DNA of 6,187 nt from JAYUHK01 sp043767025 (lineage in GTDB: Bacteria > Bacteroidota > Bacteroidia > Chitinophagales > Saprospiraceae): positions 1 to 6,187 of the forward strand of contig JAYUHK010000029.1 in NCBI GenBank assembly GCA_043767025.1, given 5' to 3'. The notes under the pieces are model-generated. The model had not been told where the DNA came from. It was given only the letters and a program-made list of their open reading frames with translations, and searched no databases. The position numbers and the translations under genes were made by a program. Below are positions 5,956 to 6,187 of this stretch, one piece after another (position 1 is the first letter of the stretch; each line of letters opens with the position of its first letter).

Positions 5956-6187
5956 ATTATTTTATTTTTTAGATACGACAAGTTTTTGTAGTACTTTGAG
6001 TTCAAAATTTCTATAATATCTTTTTTTTCAAATTCATTTATTAACTGATGTTACGCAAGGATATTAAATTAACTTTTTTGAATTTAGACTTGTAGCTATT
6101 TACTTGGTCTTTGTCACTTTTTTTCTTGATAAAAAAAGTAACCAAAAAAATCAAGTGCTCTGTAGAAATTCTAAAGTTTTTGCTTAA
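5956..6187 (-). promoter_or_regulatory. Gene-free AT-rich leader upstream of the aminotransferase
   Basis: These 232 bases precede the first gene on the minus strand and hold no recognisable gene. The promoter for the locus may lie here. A TGAATTTG string on the minus strand (7 of 8 to TAnnTTTG as I count, around 6027-6034) is the nearest thing to a Bacteroidota -7 element, but no clear TTTG at -33 supports it. The far end contains the nested inverted repeat described separately. Confidence 0.3.
6113..6155. repeat. Nested inverted repeat with loop able to pair downstream
   Basis: On the plus strand GTCACTTTTTTT (6113-6124) faces AAAAAAAGTAAC (6131-6142). This is a 12-bp stem with one mismatch (C-A on plus; a G-U wobble in a minus-strand transcript) and a six-base loop, CTTGAT (6125-6130). 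The loop is the exact reverse complement of ATCAAG at 6150-6155. There is no U-tract directly after the stem on either strand, so it is not a canonical intrinsic terminator. Similar CTTGAT-plus-T-run palindromes are, from memory, dispersed in Bacteroidota genomes; copy number here is untested. Confidence 0.55.

Noticed and set aside
6041..6187. A 48-codon open frame on the minus strand entering from the right edge and ending at TAA 6041-6043, possibly the end of an upstream gene.
   Set aside because: It runs through the inverted repeat and its translation is a low-complexity F/K/L/I string with no recognisable family. It is too short to support a call.

Overview
The window holds part of a surface-polysaccharide (capsule, exopolysaccharide or O-antigen) locus. 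All five genes lie on the minus strand. The organism is probably a member of the Bacteroidota. The evidence is A-rich leaders with no clear Shine-Dalgarno sequence, AT-rich spacers, and protein variants I associate with that phylum (the KFATM / INELPQ form of the sugar transferase and the long CapD-like dehydratase). The genus cannot be named from sequence alone.

In transcription order (right to left) the layout is as follows. 6187-5956 is a gene-free, AT-rich leader with an unusual nested inverted repeat. 5955-4825 encodes a LegC/DegT-type PLP sugar aminotransferase. 4824-4681 is a 144-bp AT-rich spacer. 4680-3469 encodes a CapD/PglF-type UDP-HexNAc 4,6-dehydratase. 3435-2764 encodes a PglC-like phosphoglycosyl transferase. 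2744-417 encodes GDP-mannose 4,6-dehydratase (Gmd) interrupted by a 404-residue in-frame intein. 393 to the left edge encodes the N-terminal 131 residues of a Uma2-family (DUF820) protein.

The first three genes make a plausible module. The dehydratase forms a UDP-4-keto-6-deoxy-HexNAc, the aminotransferase converts it to a 4-amino sugar, and the transferase loads the sugar phosphate onto a lipid carrier to start a repeat unit. Gmd supplies GDP-4-keto-6-deoxymannose for a fucose, rhamnose or perosamine-type sugar. The expected reductase (Fcl) does not follow it here.

The outstanding feature is the intein (969-2180), inserted in the conserved FNHE|SP substrate loop of Gmd. It keeps splicing blocks A, B, F and G and two LAGLIDADG motifs with their aspartates. 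It also carries an extra helix-turn-helix segment between the endonuclease and the C-terminal splicing blocks. Its first residue is Thr rather than the usual Cys, Ser or Ala. Removing it leaves a 371-residue Gmd with all catalytic residues, so splicing appears necessary for GDP-sugar synthesis from this gene.
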